Origin: Deltaproteobacteria bacterium
GTDB taxonomy: Bacteria > Desulfobacterota > Desulfobulbia > Desulfobulbales > Desulfurivibrionaceae
DNA: 52,974 nt
Assembly (NCBI GenBank): GCA_021802645.1
Contig: JAJZRO010000017.1
Location: forward strand, 1-52,974
Reading direction: 5' to 3'
Shown: positions 38,212 to 49,346 of the stretch, piece by piece
How positions within the stretch are numbered: the first letter of the stretch is position 1
How the letters are laid out: every line of letters begins with the position of its first letter
Notes under the pieces: generated by a model
The model's database searches: none
The model's input: the letters and a program-made list of their open reading frames with translations, nothing else
What the model was told of the DNA's origin: nothing
Made by a program: the position numbers and the translations under genes

Positions 38212-40092
38212 TCAATCAAAATCGATTTCAAAGGAGTAGACGTCCTCCACCCGGCGGCTCTTCATGCGGAAGCCGCTGTGGTTGAAGATCGCCTGCATGC
38301 GGCGGTTGTCGCGCAGCACCTCGGCGGTGAAGCCCGAGATGCCGTTTCTCTTGGCAATGGTCACCAAGTGGCGGAAGAGGAAGGAACCGATCCGGCGGTT
38401 CTGCCATTCGTCGCGGATGATGAAGGCAACCTCCGCCCGGTTGGTCTTCTCGTCGAGGTAGTAGCGGCCCACCGCGATGATGTCCTCGCCGTGCGCCTCG
38501 GGCACGGTGCCGACAATGGCGACGTCCTTGCGGTGGTCGATGTAGACGAACTCCTGCACCTGCTTGGGGGCAAAGCGCTGGCTGTGGGTCATGAAGCGGT
38601 AGTACAGGGTTTCCTGGGAGAGGGCGTAGAGGATGTCGCGCATCCGCGGCTCGTCGGTGGGGTGCACCGGCCGGAAGGAGATCTGGGTGCCGTCGTCGAG
38701 TAGCATGGTGGTGTTCATCTCCTGGCTTGCCATGAGGAAGCGGCCTTCGAGGTCGGTCAGCTCGTGTTTCAAATAGTGGGCCTCGAGCGCCTCGCGGAAG
38801 AGTTGGTCGCGGAATTTGGGATGGGCGATGGAGATGAGCGCCATGGCCCGTTCCTGCACGCTCTTGCCGTGGAGGTAGGCCACCCCGTATTCGGTGACCA
38901 CGTAGTGCACCTCGCCGCGGGTGGTGACCACGCCGGCGCCGGGGGTGAGCCGGGTCACGATGCGACTCACCGTGCCGTTCCTGGCCGTGGATTCCATGGC
39001 GATGATGGGCTTGCCGCCGATGGAGCGGGCGGCGCCGCGGTTGAAATCGACCTGGCCGCCGATGCCAGAATAAAAAAGCGAACCGAGCGAGTCGGCGCAG
39101 ACCTGGCCGGTGAGGTCCACTTCCAGCGCCATGTTGATCGCCACCATCTTCTGCTGCATGCCGATGATGTACGGGTCGTTCACATATTCCGTGGGCCGGA
39201 AGCTGAAGCGTGGATTGTTGTGGACGTAATCGTAGAGCTTCTTGGTGCCCATGCAGAAGCTGGCCACCACCTTGCCGCGATCGGTGGTCTTGCGGCTGCC
39301 GGTGATGGCGCCGGAGTCCATGAGGTCGATGATGGAGTCGGTGAGCATCTCGGTGTGGATGCCGAGCTCCTTCTTGTCCTTGAGGTATTCCACCAGCGAG
39401 TGGGGGATGCGGCCGATGCCGAATTCGATGGTGGAACCGTCCTCGATGAGGGCGGCGATGTATTCGCCGATGCGGCGGGTATCCTCGCTGGCGGGGTCGG
39501 ATTCCCGTTCGATGATCGGCCGATCCACCGGCACCAGGAGGTCGATGTCGTAGATGTCGAGGAAGCTGTCGCCCATGGTGCAGGGCATCTGCGGATTGAC
39601 CTGGGCGATGACCAGCGAGGCGTTCTCGGCCGCGGCTTTCACGATGTCCACCGAAACGCCGAGGCTCACCTTGCCGCGGATGTCGGGTGGGGTGATCTGG
39701 ATGAGGGCCACGTCGAGGGGAAGCTGGCCGGAGCTGAACAGCCGGGGGATGTCGGAAAGCAGGGTGGGGGTGTAGTCGCCCAACCCCTGCTGGATATGCT
39801 CGCGGATCGACTGGCCGATGAAAAAGCTGTTCACCGTGAAGCAGTCGATGAGATGGCGGCTGGCATAGGGGGCGTCGCCCTTGGTGAGGAGCTGCACGAT
39901 CTCGACATCGGCGAGTTCGCCGGACCTTTTGGTCAGCGCCTCGACCAGTTCCACCGGCTCGGCGCAGGCGGTGCCGATGAAAATCCGCTGCCCCGGCTTG
40001 ATGCGGCTGACGGCCTGACGGGGGCTGGCGACCATGTCGCGGTACTTCTCCTGCCACTCGGGGTCGATGGCAAAAGGAGGCTGGGTGGTCAT
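38212..40092 (-). CDS. CoA-transferase/acetyl-CoA hydrolase fused to a GNAT domain
   Basis: 626 aa. Residues 1-440 are an acetyl-CoA hydrolase/transferase (family I CoA-transferase, 4-hydroxybutyrate CoA-transferase type) with GIGGQVDFNRGA and VVTEYGVAYLHGKS. Residues 465-626 are a GNAT acetyltransferase (VAFIIRDEWQNRRIGSFLFRHL as the acetyl-CoA loop). The first part moves or cleaves CoA from acyl-CoA; the second could acetylate protein lysines. Overlaps the acyl-CoA synthetase stop by 4 nt. Together with a CBS-ACT protein and a deacetylase this suggests acetylation control of acyl-CoA metabolism. Confidence 0.9.
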   Translation of the reverse strand: MTTQPPFAIDPEWQEKYRDMVASPRQAVSRIKPGQRIFIGTACAEPVELVEALTKRSGELADVEIVQLLTKGDAPYASRHLIDCFTVNSFFIGQSIREHIQQGLGDYTPTLLSDIPRLFSSGQLPLDVALIQITPPDIRGKVSLGVSVDIVKAAAENASLVIAQVNPQMPCTMGDSFLDIYDIDLLVPVDRPIIERESDPASEDTRRIGEYIAALIEDGSTIEFGIGRIPHSLVEYLKDKKELGIHTEMLTDSIIDLMDSGAITGSRKTTDRGKVVASFCMGTKKLYDYVHNNPRFSFRPTEYVNDPYIIGMQQKMVAINMALEVDLTGQVCADSLGSLFYSGIGGQVDFNRGAARSIGGKPIIAMESTARNGTVSRIVTRLTPGAGVVTTRGEVHYVVTEYGVAYLHGKSVQERAMALISIAHPKFRDQLFREALEAHYLKHELTDLEGRFLMASQEMNTTMLLDDGTQISFRPVHPTDEPRMRDILYALSQETLYYRFMTHSQRFAPKQVQEFVYIDHRKDVAIVGTVPEAHGEDIIAVGRYYLDEKTNRAEVAFIIRDEWQNRRIGSFLFRHLVTIAKRNGISGFTAEVLRDNRRMQAIFNHSGFRMKSRRVEDVYSFEIDFD

Positions 40093-42203
40093 AGGCGTTC
40101 CTCCGCCACGGGTTGCAGGGTCAGGCGGGCGTCGGCCACCACCGGCTCGCTGCCGATCTCGCCGACGATGTAGGGATTGATGTCCAGCTCGGCGATCTGC
40201 GGGAAGTCGGTGGTGAGCTGGCTGATGCGCTGGAGCCCGTTCGCGATGGCGGCGAGATCGACCCCGCGCTGGCCGCGCTTGCCCTGCAGGATCTCGTAGG
40301 AGCGGGTGGATTTGAGCATCTGGATCGCCTCGGCCTCGCTGATCGGCGCCAGATGGAAGGTGACGTCCTTCATCACCTCGACGAAGATGCCGCCCAGGCC
40401 GAACATGAGCATGGGGCCGAACTGCGGGTCGCGGTTCATGCCGATGATGACCTCGAGGCCGCGGTTGACCATCTTCTCCACATAGATGCCCTCCACCCAA
40501 GCCTCCGGCGCCCGCTCCTTGATGCGGAGCATCATCAGGTCGAAGGCGTCGCGCACCCCGTCGTTGTTGGGGACGTTCAATCGCACCCCGCCGATGTCCG
40601 ATTTGTGGATGATGTCCGGCGAGACGATCTTCATCGCCACCGGAAAGCCGATGCGCTCGGCGATTTCCACCGCCTCGCCGGCGGCGGTGGCAAGGTAGCC
40701 CTCTGGAATCTGGAAGCCATACGCCGCGAGGATGCTTTTGGCCTTGACCTCGCCCACCTGATAGCGCTGGGTGCGGAGGCGGCGGGTGATGATGCGTTCC
40801 ACCCGGCGGCGGTTGACGCGAAAACGGGTGACTATTCTCGGCGGGCGGCTGCGCCAGGCCGCGTATTCGTGCATGGCCGCCAGAGCCGCCACCGCCCGTT
40901 CCGGCGAGGGATAGTCGGGCAGGCCGGCCGCCACCAATTCGGCGCGGCCGGGCATCACATCGGCCCCGCCCATGAAGGCGGCCACCACCGGCTTGTCGCC
41001 CGTAAGGCTCGCGGTGATGGCGCGGGCAGTGGCGGCCGGCTTGGTCATGGCCTGGGGGGTGAGGATCACCACCACCGCATCCACCGCCGGATCGTCCTGG
41101 GCGGCGCCCACGGCGGCCACATAGCGTTCCGGTTCGGCATCGCCCAGCACGTCGATGGGGTTGCCGACGCTGGCGGCAGCCGGCAATTTGTCCCGCAGCG
41201 CCGCTGCGGTGTTGCGGTCGAGTTCGGCCACGGCCAATCCCGCCTTTTCCACCGCATCCGCCGCCATGGTGCCGGGGCCGCCGGCATTGGTGACGATGAG
41301 CACCCGGTTGCCGCGGGGCAGCGGCTGCATGGCGAGCGCGGTGGCGTGGTCGAAGAGCTCCTCGAAGGTGTCGGCGCGGATCACCCCGGAGCGCTTGAAG
41401 GCGGCGCCATAGGCGATGTCCACGCCGGCCAGCACGCCGGTGTGCGAGGAGGCGGCCTTCTGGCCCGCCGTCGTGGTGCCGGCCTTCAGGATCACCACCG
41501 GCTTGTGGGTGGAGGCCTCGGCCGCGGCCTTGACGAAGTCGTCACCCGAGGCGATGTCCTCGAGGTAGGCGATGATGACCTTGGTCTGCTCGTCGGCGGC
41601 CAGCGCCAGCAGCAGGTCGTTTTCAGTGAGATCCGCCTTGTTGCCGATGCTGATGAGCTTGGCCAGCCCCAGATGGCGGCCGGCGGCCATGTCGAGGATG
41701 GCGGTGCACAGGGCGCCGGACTGCGAGATCACCGAGATGGCACCCTTTTCCGGCATGCGGCCGGCAAAGGAGGCGTTCATGGCGTGGTCGGTGTTGATGA
41801 GCCCCAGACAGTTGGGGCCCAAGAGCCGCACCTGCCGGCTGGCGCACATCTCGGCGATCTGGCGCTCCAGCGTCGCCCCCTCGCTGCCGGTTTCCTTGAA
41901 GCCGGCGGTGACCACGGTGATGGCCCTGGTGCCGGCGTCGAGGGCGTTTTTCACCGCCTCGACCACCCCGGCGCGGGGCAGGGCAATCAGGCTCAGGTCC
42001 ACCGGCTTGCCGTAGTCCTTGAGGTTTGGGTAGGCCTTGCGGCCGAGGAGCTCCGGGGTCGAGGGGTTGACCGGCACGATTTCGCCGGCAAAACCGCCGT
42101 TGATGAGGTTGGCCAGGAGATCGTGGCCCACCTTGCCCGGGGTGCGTGAGGCACCGACCACTGCCACCGCCTGGGGATAGAGGAGGGGGCTCAAATCGAC
42201 CAT
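40089..42203 (-). CDS. ADP/NDP-forming acyl-CoA synthetase, fused alpha-beta
   Basis: 704 aa. The alpha half has a CoA-binding Rossmann domain (VAVVGASRTPGKVGHDLL) and succinyl-CoA-ligase-like domains, with the phospho-His region SSHTGVLAG. The beta half is ATP-grasp (YGFQIPEGYLATAAGEAVEIAERIGFPVAMKI, with GIYVEKMV). It interconverts acyl-CoA plus ADP and Pi with acid plus ATP, an energy-conserving step in anaerobes. Acetate, propionate or aryl substrates are possible. Central gene of a four-gene minus-strand run. Confidence 0.93.
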   Translation of the reverse strand: MVDLSPLLYPQAVAVVGASRTPGKVGHDLLANLINGGFAGEIVPVNPSTPELLGRKAYPNLKDYGKPVDLSLIALPRAGVVEAVKNALDAGTRAITVVTAGFKETGSEGATLERQIAEMCASRQVRLLGPNCLGLINTDHAMNASFAGRMPEKGAISVISQSGALCTAILDMAAGRHLGLAKLISIGNKADLTENDLLLALAADEQTKVIIAYLEDIASGDDFVKAAAEASTHKPVVILKAGTTTAGQKAASSHTGVLAGVDIAYGAAFKRSGVIRADTFEELFDHATALAMQPLPRGNRVLIVTNAGGPGTMAADAVEKAGLAVAELDRNTAAALRDKLPAAASVGNPIDVLGDAEPERYVAAVGAAQDDPAVDAVVVILTPQAMTKPAATARAITASLTGDKPVVAAFMGGADVMPGRAELVAAGLPDYPSPERAVAALAAMHEYAAWRSRPPRIVTRFRVNRRRVERIITRRLRTQRYQVGEVKAKSILAAYGFQIPEGYLATAAGEAVEIAERIGFPVAMKIVSPDIIHKSDIGGVRLNVPNNDGVRDAFDLMMLRIKERAPEAWVEGIYVEKMVNRGLEVIIGMNRDPQFGPMLMFGLGGIFVEVMKDVTFHLAPISEAEAIQMLKSTRSYEILQGKRGQRGVDLAAIANGLQRISQLTTDFPQIAELDINPYIVGEIGSEPVVADARLTLQPVAEERL

Positions 42204-42208
42204 GGCGG

Positions 42209-42877
42209 CTACTCCGTCGGTGGGGTGATGGTGGGGATGGTGACGTGGAAGCCGGCTTCATCCAAGGCGTTGCGCACGGCCGAGAGGTTGTAGGTGTTGA
42301 CTCGCAGGTAGATGGTGGCCTTGTCTTGCGCATCGTCCTTGTCCTTGCGAATGAGGCGGGTAAAGCGGATGCGATGCTCCTCCAGCACCCTGGCGATGCG
42401 GGAAAGAGGCTTGGGGTTGCCGTCGTCCTCCACCACGATCATGGCGGAGCCCCGTTCGCCGAGGCCGAAGAGGCTGCGGTATGCCTTGATGAGGTCGCGG
42501 ATCGAGAAGACCCCCACCACCTTGCCGTTGGCGTCGAGCACCGGCAGGGCGCCGACCCGTTCGCGGTCGAGCAGGATCAGGGCGTCGTCCAGGGTGGAAT
42601 CCGGCGAGACGGTGAAGAAGGCGCGGCTCATGATGGCGCTCACCGGCGTCTTGTCGAGTTCCACCAGGCAGGTCTTGATCACCTCGGCCGAGAGCACCGA
42701 GGAGGGGTAGGCCGAGCGCAGATCGCGGTCGGTGATCATCCCCACCAGTTTGCCGGTGCTGTCCACCACCGGCAGGTGGCGGAAGTGGCGGGACTGCAAC
42801 AGCTCCTTGGCCGCGGGAATGGTCATCTCCGGCGGGATGGTGAGCGGCGGGGTGGTCATGTAGCGGGCGATGAACAT
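42209..42877 (-). CDS. CBS-pair and ACT domain protein, AcuB-like
   Basis: 222 aa. Two CBS domains (residues 1-60 and 78-135) bind adenosyl nucleotides in the family. The C-terminal ACT-like domain (SAMIVVEDDGNPKPLSRIARVLEEH...) resembles B. subtilis AcuB. Placed between the acyl-CoA synthetase and the deacetylase-like gene (11 bp gap), the same order of partners as acuB-acuC. Likely a ligand sensor that tunes acetate/acyl-CoA metabolism. Confidence 0.85.
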   Translation of the reverse strand: MFIARYMTTPPLTIPPEMTIPAAKELLQSRHFRHLPVVDSTGKLVGMITDRDLRSAYPSSVLSAEVIKTCLVELDKTPVSAIMSRAFFTVSPDSTLDDALILLDRERVGALPVLDANGKVVGVFSIRDLIKAYRSLFGLGERGSAMIVVEDDGNPKPLSRIARVLEEHRIRFTRLIRKDKDDAQDKATIYLRVNTYNLSAVRNALDEAGFHVTIPTITPPTE

Positions 42878-42888
42878 GGCAAAACTCC

Positions 42889-43854
42889 TTACGGTTCAGT
42901 GGTGAGACCGGTGAGATATTCCTCGACGCCGGCGGCGAGGCTGTCGAGGTGATAGCCGCCTTCGAGCAGGGTGAGCACCCTGCCCTGGCAGTAGCGTTCC
43001 GCCCAGCGGGCGGCACAATCGCCGAGGTGGCGGTAGAGTTCGGTGGTGTAACTGAGGCCCGACATGTCGTCCGCCACATGACCGTCGAAGCCGGCGCAGA
43101 TGATGAGGGCCTCGGGATCAAAGCGGCTGAGGGCCGGCTCCACCTGCTCGGCTATGGCCTGCATGACCGCGTGATCGTCGCTGCCCGGCGGCAGCGGGAT
43201 GTTGCAGGTGGTGCCCTTGCCGGGGCCGAGGCCGGTTTCCTCTTTCCAGCCGGTGCCGGGGAAGCTCCAGGTCGGGTGCTCGTGGATGGAGAGATAAAAG
43301 ACCTCCGCGTCCTCCTCGAAGGCCGACTGGATGCCGTTGCCGTGGTGGGCGTCCCAGTCGATGATCATCACCTTGCGGCGGCCGTGGGCCTGCTGCCAAT
43401 AGCGGGCGGCCACCGCGGCATTGTTCAGGAAGCAGAAGCCCAGCGCCAGCGAGCGCTCGGCATGATGGCCTGGCGGCCGGCCGCAGCAGAAGACGCGGCT
43501 GGTGGCGCCGCCTTCGAGCAGGTCGATGGCCACGAGCCCGGCGCCGGCCGAACAGAGCGCTGCCTGGTAGGATTCGAAGCAGAGCTGGTTGTCCGGGTGG
43601 TCGAGGTAGCTTTTGCCGGCCAGGGCGGTTTCTTCGAAGCGATAGAGGTACTCCTCGCTGTGCACCGTGGTGAGCCACTTCCGTTCAGCAGGCCGCGCGG
43701 GCAGGGTGGTAATCCCGCCGGCGAGAGGACTCTGCGCCAGACGTTCGGCGATGACGGTCAGCCGGGCCGGTGCCTCCGGGTGGCCGTTGCCGCCGGTATC
43801 GTGGCGGTGGCATAAGGGGTCGGTGATGACGGTGAGCGGCAGCAGGGTGGGCAT
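42889..43854 (-). CDS. Histone deacetylase-like (AcuC-type) amidohydrolase
   Basis: 321 aa class II-like deacetylase. Active-site motifs: RPPGHHAE (His-His), IIDWDAHHGNG (zinc Asp/His), SIHEHPTWSFPGTG and GFDGHVADDMSG (zinc Asp). Removes acetyl or other acyl groups from lysines or polyamines. Its position next to an AcuB-like protein and acyl-CoA synthetase suggests it deacetylates that synthetase, as AcuC does for acetyl-CoA synthetase. ATG 43854 is chosen over a longer frame because it starts at the fold. Confidence 0.88.
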   Translation of the reverse strand: MPTLLPLTVITDPLCHRHDTGGNGHPEAPARLTVIAERLAQSPLAGGITTLPARPAERKWLTTVHSEEYLYRFEETALAGKSYLDHPDNQLCFESYQAALCSAGAGLVAIDLLEGGATSRVFCCGRPPGHHAERSLALGFCFLNNAAVAARYWQQAHGRRKVMIIDWDAHHGNGIQSAFEEDAEVFYLSIHEHPTWSFPGTGWKEETGLGPGKGTTCNIPLPPGSDDHAVMQAIAEQVEPALSRFDPEALIICAGFDGHVADDMSGLSYTTELYRHLGDCAARWAERYCQGRVLTLLEGGYHLDSLAAGVEEYLTGLTTEP

Positions 43855-44088
43855 CGCGCTCTCGCAGAGGGTGGGGCCGCGCGGAGAGGCATGGCGGCTT
43901 TCCTTTGGTGTATCGTGTTCGGAACCCCTTGTCAATACGAAGAAAAAAAGCGATCGCTGCCGGGACGTTGGTTGCCCAAGATGGGGCATTTGTGGGCTCC
44001 CGGCGCAGAGAAGGGTTGCAAATTCCCGGAAATGGATGCATAAGGAAGGTGCTGTTTTTGTTTTTTATAGAAAAATTAACTGGTTGCC

Positions 44089-45258
44089 ATGGAGACCGAC
44101 TATACTACCGCGCCGCAGCTATTGGCCTTGCGCGAAGAGCTCGATAACAAGGAGGCGATCCGCCTCTCGCCCCAGGCGAGTTTGAGCCGTGCCGGTCTGC
44201 GCCGCCGCCCCGAAGATCGGGCCGGCCATCGCCAGACCTATGCCGCCGATGCCGACCGCATCCTCCATTCCCGTGCCTACACCCGCTACATCGACAAGAC
44301 CCAGGTCTTCTACATGGTGCGGAACGACCATATCACCCACCGGGTGCTCCACGTGCAGCTGGTCTCGAAGATCGCCCGCACCATCGGCCGTTTCCTGGGC
44401 CTGAACGAGGATCTGATCGAGGCCATCGCCCTGGGCCACGACATCGGCCACCCGCCCTTTGGCCACGACGGCGAAAAGATGCTCGCCGCCCTCTGCCGCG
44501 AGCACGGGCTGCCCTCCTTCCAGCACAATCTCCAGAGTGTCGAGTTCCTGGAGCGCATCGAGCGGGACGGTAAGGGCTGGAACCTGACGCTGCAGGTGCT
44601 CGACGGCATCATGTGCCACGACGGCGAGATTCACAACCAGAGCCTGCGGCCGGAGCGCGACAAGGATTTTGCCGCCTTCGACCGGCAACTCGCCGCCAAG
44701 GCGGCCGATCCGGAACAGCCGCTTACGCCCATGACCCTGGAGGGGTGCGTGGTGCGGCTGGCCGACACCATCGCCTACATCGGCCGCGACATCGAGGATG
44801 CCATCGAACTCAGGCTGATCCGGCGCGAGGAGATTCCGGCCGAGTGCCAGGAGACCCTGGGCCGCACCAACGGCGCCATCGTCTACCGTCTGGTCACCGA
44901 CCTCATCGCAAGCGGCATTCGCGACGACGCCATCGCCTTTTCCCCGGAGGTCTCCGAGAGCCTGCAACGACTCAAGCGGTTCAACTACGAACGCATTTAT
45001 CTGAACCCCGCCATCAAGCAGGGGCTTGGCCAGATCGAGCAGTGCTACCGCGAGCTCTTTACCCGCTGCCTGGCGGATCTGGCTGCCGGGCGGCAGGACT
45101 CCTCGATCATGACCGGCTTTCTTGCCCCGATGGCCGCCGCATACCGGGAAGTCACCCCGCCGGCCGCGGTGGTGCGCGATTTTCTGGCCGGCATGACCGA
45201 CGACTATTTCCTGGCCCGGGCCGCGGCCTTGGGCTGTGAGGTGCCGCAGAAACGATGA
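44089..45258 (+). CDS. dgt: dGTP triphosphohydrolase
   Basis: 389 aa. HD-domain dNTPase: DADRILHSRAYTRYIDKTQVF, ALGHDIGHPPFGHDGE (HD pair) and VVRLADTIAYIGRDIEDAI. It cuts dGTP or other dNTPs to nucleoside and triphosphate; some relatives act in phage defence. Its stop overlaps the ClC gene start (ATGA), an unexpected pairing. The AT-rich stretch 44040-44085 upstream likely contains the promoter. Confidence 0.92.
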   Translation: METDYTTAPQLLALREELDNKEAIRLSPQASLSRAGLRRRPEDRAGHRQTYAADADRILHSRAYTRYIDKTQVFYMVRNDHITHRVLHVQLVSKIARTIGRFLGLNEDLIEAIALGHDIGHPPFGHDGEKMLAALCREHGLPSFQHNLQSVEFLERIERDGKGWNLTLQVLDGIMCHDGEIHNQSLRPERDKDFAAFDRQLAAKAADPEQPLTPMTLEGCVVRLADTIAYIGRDIEDAIELRLIRREEIPAECQETLGRTNGAIVYRLVTDLIASGIRDDAIAFSPEVSESLQRLKRFNYERIYLNPAIKQGLGQIEQCYRELFTRCLADLAAGRQDSSIMTGFLAPMAAAYREVTPPAAVVRDFLAGMTDDYFLARAAALGCEVPQKR

Positions 45259-47036
45259 CCGACGTGAGCCAACCGATCAGACGATTTTTTCGCAATGAGC
45301 AGTTCCGGATGGTGCTCATCGCCACCTTTATCGGGCTCGTTGCCGGCGGGGCGAACATCATCTTCCGCATGGTGGTGGAACTCGTCCACCGCCAGATCTT
45401 TGTCCGCGGCCACGAGCTGCTGGCCATCGGCCAAGGCGGCTGGCATCTGCTGCTGCTGCCGCTTATCCCCATGGCGGGCATGGTGCTCTTGATCCCGCTC
45501 TCCCTGCTCTATCCCGGTGAGGTGAATGGCTACGGCTTCACCAAGTTTCTCCGCCAGGTCAACCTGGAGGGCGGCATCATCCGCTTCCGCACCGTGGTGC
45601 TCAAGATCCTCTCCTGTTCGCTCACCCTGGGGACCGGCGGTTCGGCCGGCGTGGAGGGGCCGATCGCCCAGGTCGGCGGCGCGCTGGGCTCGACCTTGGG
45701 CCAGTTTTTCCGGGTCTCCGGGGTGCGCATGAAGGTTTATATCGCCGCCGGTTGCGCCGCCGGCATCGCCGCCATGTTCAATGCGCCCATTGCCGGCGTC
45801 TTTTTCGCCGCCGAGATCGTCCTGCTCGGTACGTACGAGATCGGCTCCTTTGCGGCGCTGGTCATTGCCTCGGCCATGGCCACCGTGGTGTCGCGCGCCT
45901 ACTACGGCGTGGCCCCAGCCTTCCCGGTGCCACCTTACCAGCTGGTCAATCCGCTGGTGGAGGTACCGCTCTACTCCGTGTTGGGGGTGATCATGGGGCT
46001 GATCGCCGTCTTCCACATCAAGGTCTTCTATACGGTGCGCGACCGTTTCGCTGCCTTTACCCTCCATCCGCAGCTCAAGCCCATTTTCGGCGCCTTGCTG
46101 ATCGGCATCATCGGCATCGCTTTCCCGCAGGTCATGGGTGACGGCTACGACTATCTCACCGCGGTGCTGGACGGCCACGGGCTGGTGCTCATCATGGCCG
46201 TCCTCATCTTCCTGAAGATCATCGCCACCGCCATTACCCTCGGCTCCGGCGGGGCGGGCGGGGTTTTCGCGCCGGCGCTCTTCATCGGCGGCATGGTGGG
46301 GGGCACCTTCGGCGGCCTTGTCCACCTTTGGCTGCCAGGGCATACCGCCAATCCGGGGGCCTATGCCGCGGTCGGCATCGGCGCCTTCCTCGCCGCCGCC
46401 ACCCATGCGCCGCTCACCGCCATCTTCCTGCTCTTCGAGATGACCGGTAACTACCGGATCATCGTGCCCATCATGCTCTCCAGCATCATCGGCACCATGG
46501 TGGCGGCCCGGCTCAACCACGACTCCATCGACACCGTGGATTTCAGCCGCGAGGGGATCGACATCCACGAGGGCCGCGAAACTGCGGTGATGCGGTCGAT
46601 CAAGGTCGGCTCCCTCATCACCGAGGATGTGGATTTCATCAGCGAAGAGGCCAATGTCGATCAGTTGCTCACCATCTTCAGCATGGCCCAGAGCGGCTTC
46701 TATTTTCCGGTGGTGGACGCCACCGGCCGCATGACCGGCGTGGTTTCCCTGCAGGACGTGAAAAGCATCCTCCACGACGAAGAGTTGCGCCTTTCCGCCA
46801 CGGTGGGCAACATCTGCGCCCGCAAGGTGGTGGTGCTCACACCGGACGAGACGTTGTACGACGCCATGCGGATCTTCGATTCCATGGGAATCGAAGAGAT
46901 TCCGGTGGTGGAGTCTCCCGACAACCGCTGGGTGGTGGGGATGCTGAAACGGCGCGATGCCATTGCTGCCTACAACCGGGAGATCGTCCGGCGTGGGATC
47001 TGCGAGATTCAGGGCACCTGCAACATTGAGGATTGA
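45255..47036 (+). CDS. ClC family chloride channel/antiporter with CBS pair
   Basis: 593 aa. The ClC selectivity motifs are GTGGSAGVEGP (GSxGxEGP variant), NAPIAGVFFAAE, GSGGAGGVFAPALFIGG and TGNYRIIVP. A C-terminal CBS pair (about 455-575) follows. The gating/proton glutamate is present in VEGP and the external segment. Such proteins exchange Cl- for H+ or act as channels. Translationally coupled to the dGTPase gene. Confidence 0.95.
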   Translation: MTDVSQPIRRFFRNEQFRMVLIATFIGLVAGGANIIFRMVVELVHRQIFVRGHELLAIGQGGWHLLLLPLIPMAGMVLLIPLSLLYPGEVNGYGFTKFLRQVNLEGGIIRFRTVVLKILSCSLTLGTGGSAGVEGPIAQVGGALGSTLGQFFRVSGVRMKVYIAAGCAAGIAAMFNAPIAGVFFAAEIVLLGTYEIGSFAALVIASAMATVVSRAYYGVAPAFPVPPYQLVNPLVEVPLYSVLGVIMGLIAVFHIKVFYTVRDRFAAFTLHPQLKPIFGALLIGIIGIAFPQVMGDGYDYLTAVLDGHGLVLIMAVLIFLKIIATAITLGSGGAGGVFAPALFIGGMVGGTFGGLVHLWLPGHTANPGAYAAVGIGAFLAAATHAPLTAIFLLFEMTGNYRIIVPIMLSSIIGTMVAARLNHDSIDTVDFSREGIDIHEGRETAVMRSIKVGSLITEDVDFISEEANVDQLLTIFSMAQSGFYFPVVDATGRMTGVVSLQDVKSILHDEELRLSATVGNICARKVVVLTPDETLYDAMRIFDSMGIEEIPVVESPDNRWVVGMLKRRDAIAAYNREIVRRGICEIQGTCNIED

Positions 47037-47079
47037 CGGCCGGTTGCCGCCGTGCGAAGAACGGGAACGCAGAGGACGA

Positions 47080-47119
47080 AAAAAAGCCGCCACTGCCGGA
47101 GAGGCAGGGCGGCTTTTTT
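47080..47119. terminator. Bidirectional intrinsic terminator
   Basis: AAAAAAGCCGCC-A-CTGCC, loop GGAGA, GGCAG-GGCGGCTTTTTT. An 11-bp GC stem with one bulged A, extended by A/T runs. Between the ClC gene and the convergent ilvC. Confidence 0.93.
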
Positions 47120-47139
47120 GTGGGCGGGGTGGAGCGGGA

Positions 47140-48627
<1,488 letters not shown>

Positions 48628-48635
48628 TCAAAGAC

Positions 48636-48660
48636 GGTGGGTTTGCATGAGTAAACCACC
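48636..48660 (-). other. Hairpin in the ilvC leader
   Basis: GGTGG-G-TTT (48636-48644) and AAA-CCACC (48653-48660) can pair, with one bulge and an 8-nt loop, just upstream of the ilvC ribosome site. It could affect initiation or be chance. No leader peptide with Ile/Val/Leu codons is seen. Confidence 0.25.
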
Positions 48661-48734
48661 ATATATACCCGATGGCGGCTGTTCCGTAAACCGGAGAAAT
48701 GGCGGCGGAGAAAATGACGGGGGGTGGTGAAATT

Positions 48735-49346
48735 ATGCAAGAGATCGCATCGATAGCGTGGGTGAGCGGCCTGTGGGTTCTCTGGTGCGCGCTGCACAGC
48801 CTGCTGATCGCGGCCCCAGTGGTGGGCCGGTTCGAGGCCAGGCTCGGCAAGTGGTTTGCCTGGTATCGGCTGGGGTATGTGGCGTTGAGCAGTATCACGC
48901 TGCTGCCGCTTTTTTTCTATTCCCTGCACCTGCCCCAGCAACTGCTCTTTGACTGGACCGGGGGGTGGCGGCTTGTTCAGCTCTTGCTGCTCGGCTATGC
49001 GCTCTTCATGTTCCTCGCGGGTGCCAGGGAGTATGATCTGGGATATTTCCTGGGGTGGCGGCAGATCAGGGCCCAGCGACACGGGGAGGCGTTACCCCCA
49101 TTGCCCTTCGCCACCAGCGGCATTCACCGCTATGTCCGTCATCCTTGGTATTCCGGCGGTATCGTCTTCGTGTGGGGTGGCGGGCCGGTGACCACGGTGA
49201 ATCTGGCGGTGAAGGGCGTCCTCACCGTTTATCTGCTGGTGGGAACCCTGCTGGAAGAGCGCAAACTGGCGGCGGCCGTCGGGACGCGGTACCGTGACTA
49301 CCAAAGGCAGGTACCGATGCTCATTCCCTGGCGTCGCCGGCAGTGA
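48735..49346 (+). CDS. NnrU/isoprenylcysteine methyltransferase-like membrane protein
   Basis: 203 aa with four to five membrane helices. The C-terminal motif GIHRYVRHPWYSGGI...LLEERKL...YRDYQRQVPMLIPW is that of the phospholipid/isoprenylcysteine methyltransferase superfamily (RHPxY...EE). NnrU proteins, linked to nitric-oxide metabolism, have the same fold. The substrate is unknown. ATG 48735 has GGTGG upstream; an earlier ATG at 48699 is less likely. Confidence 0.82.
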   Translation: MQEIASIAWVSGLWVLWCALHSLLIAAPVVGRFEARLGKWFAWYRLGYVALSSITLLPLFFYSLHLPQQLLFDWTGGWRLVQLLLLGYALFMFLAGAREYDLGYFLGWRQIRAQRHGEALPPLPFATSGIHRYVRHPWYSGGIVFVWGGGPVTTVNLAVKGVLTVYLLVGTLLEERKLAAAVGTRYRDYQRQVPMLIPWRRRQ

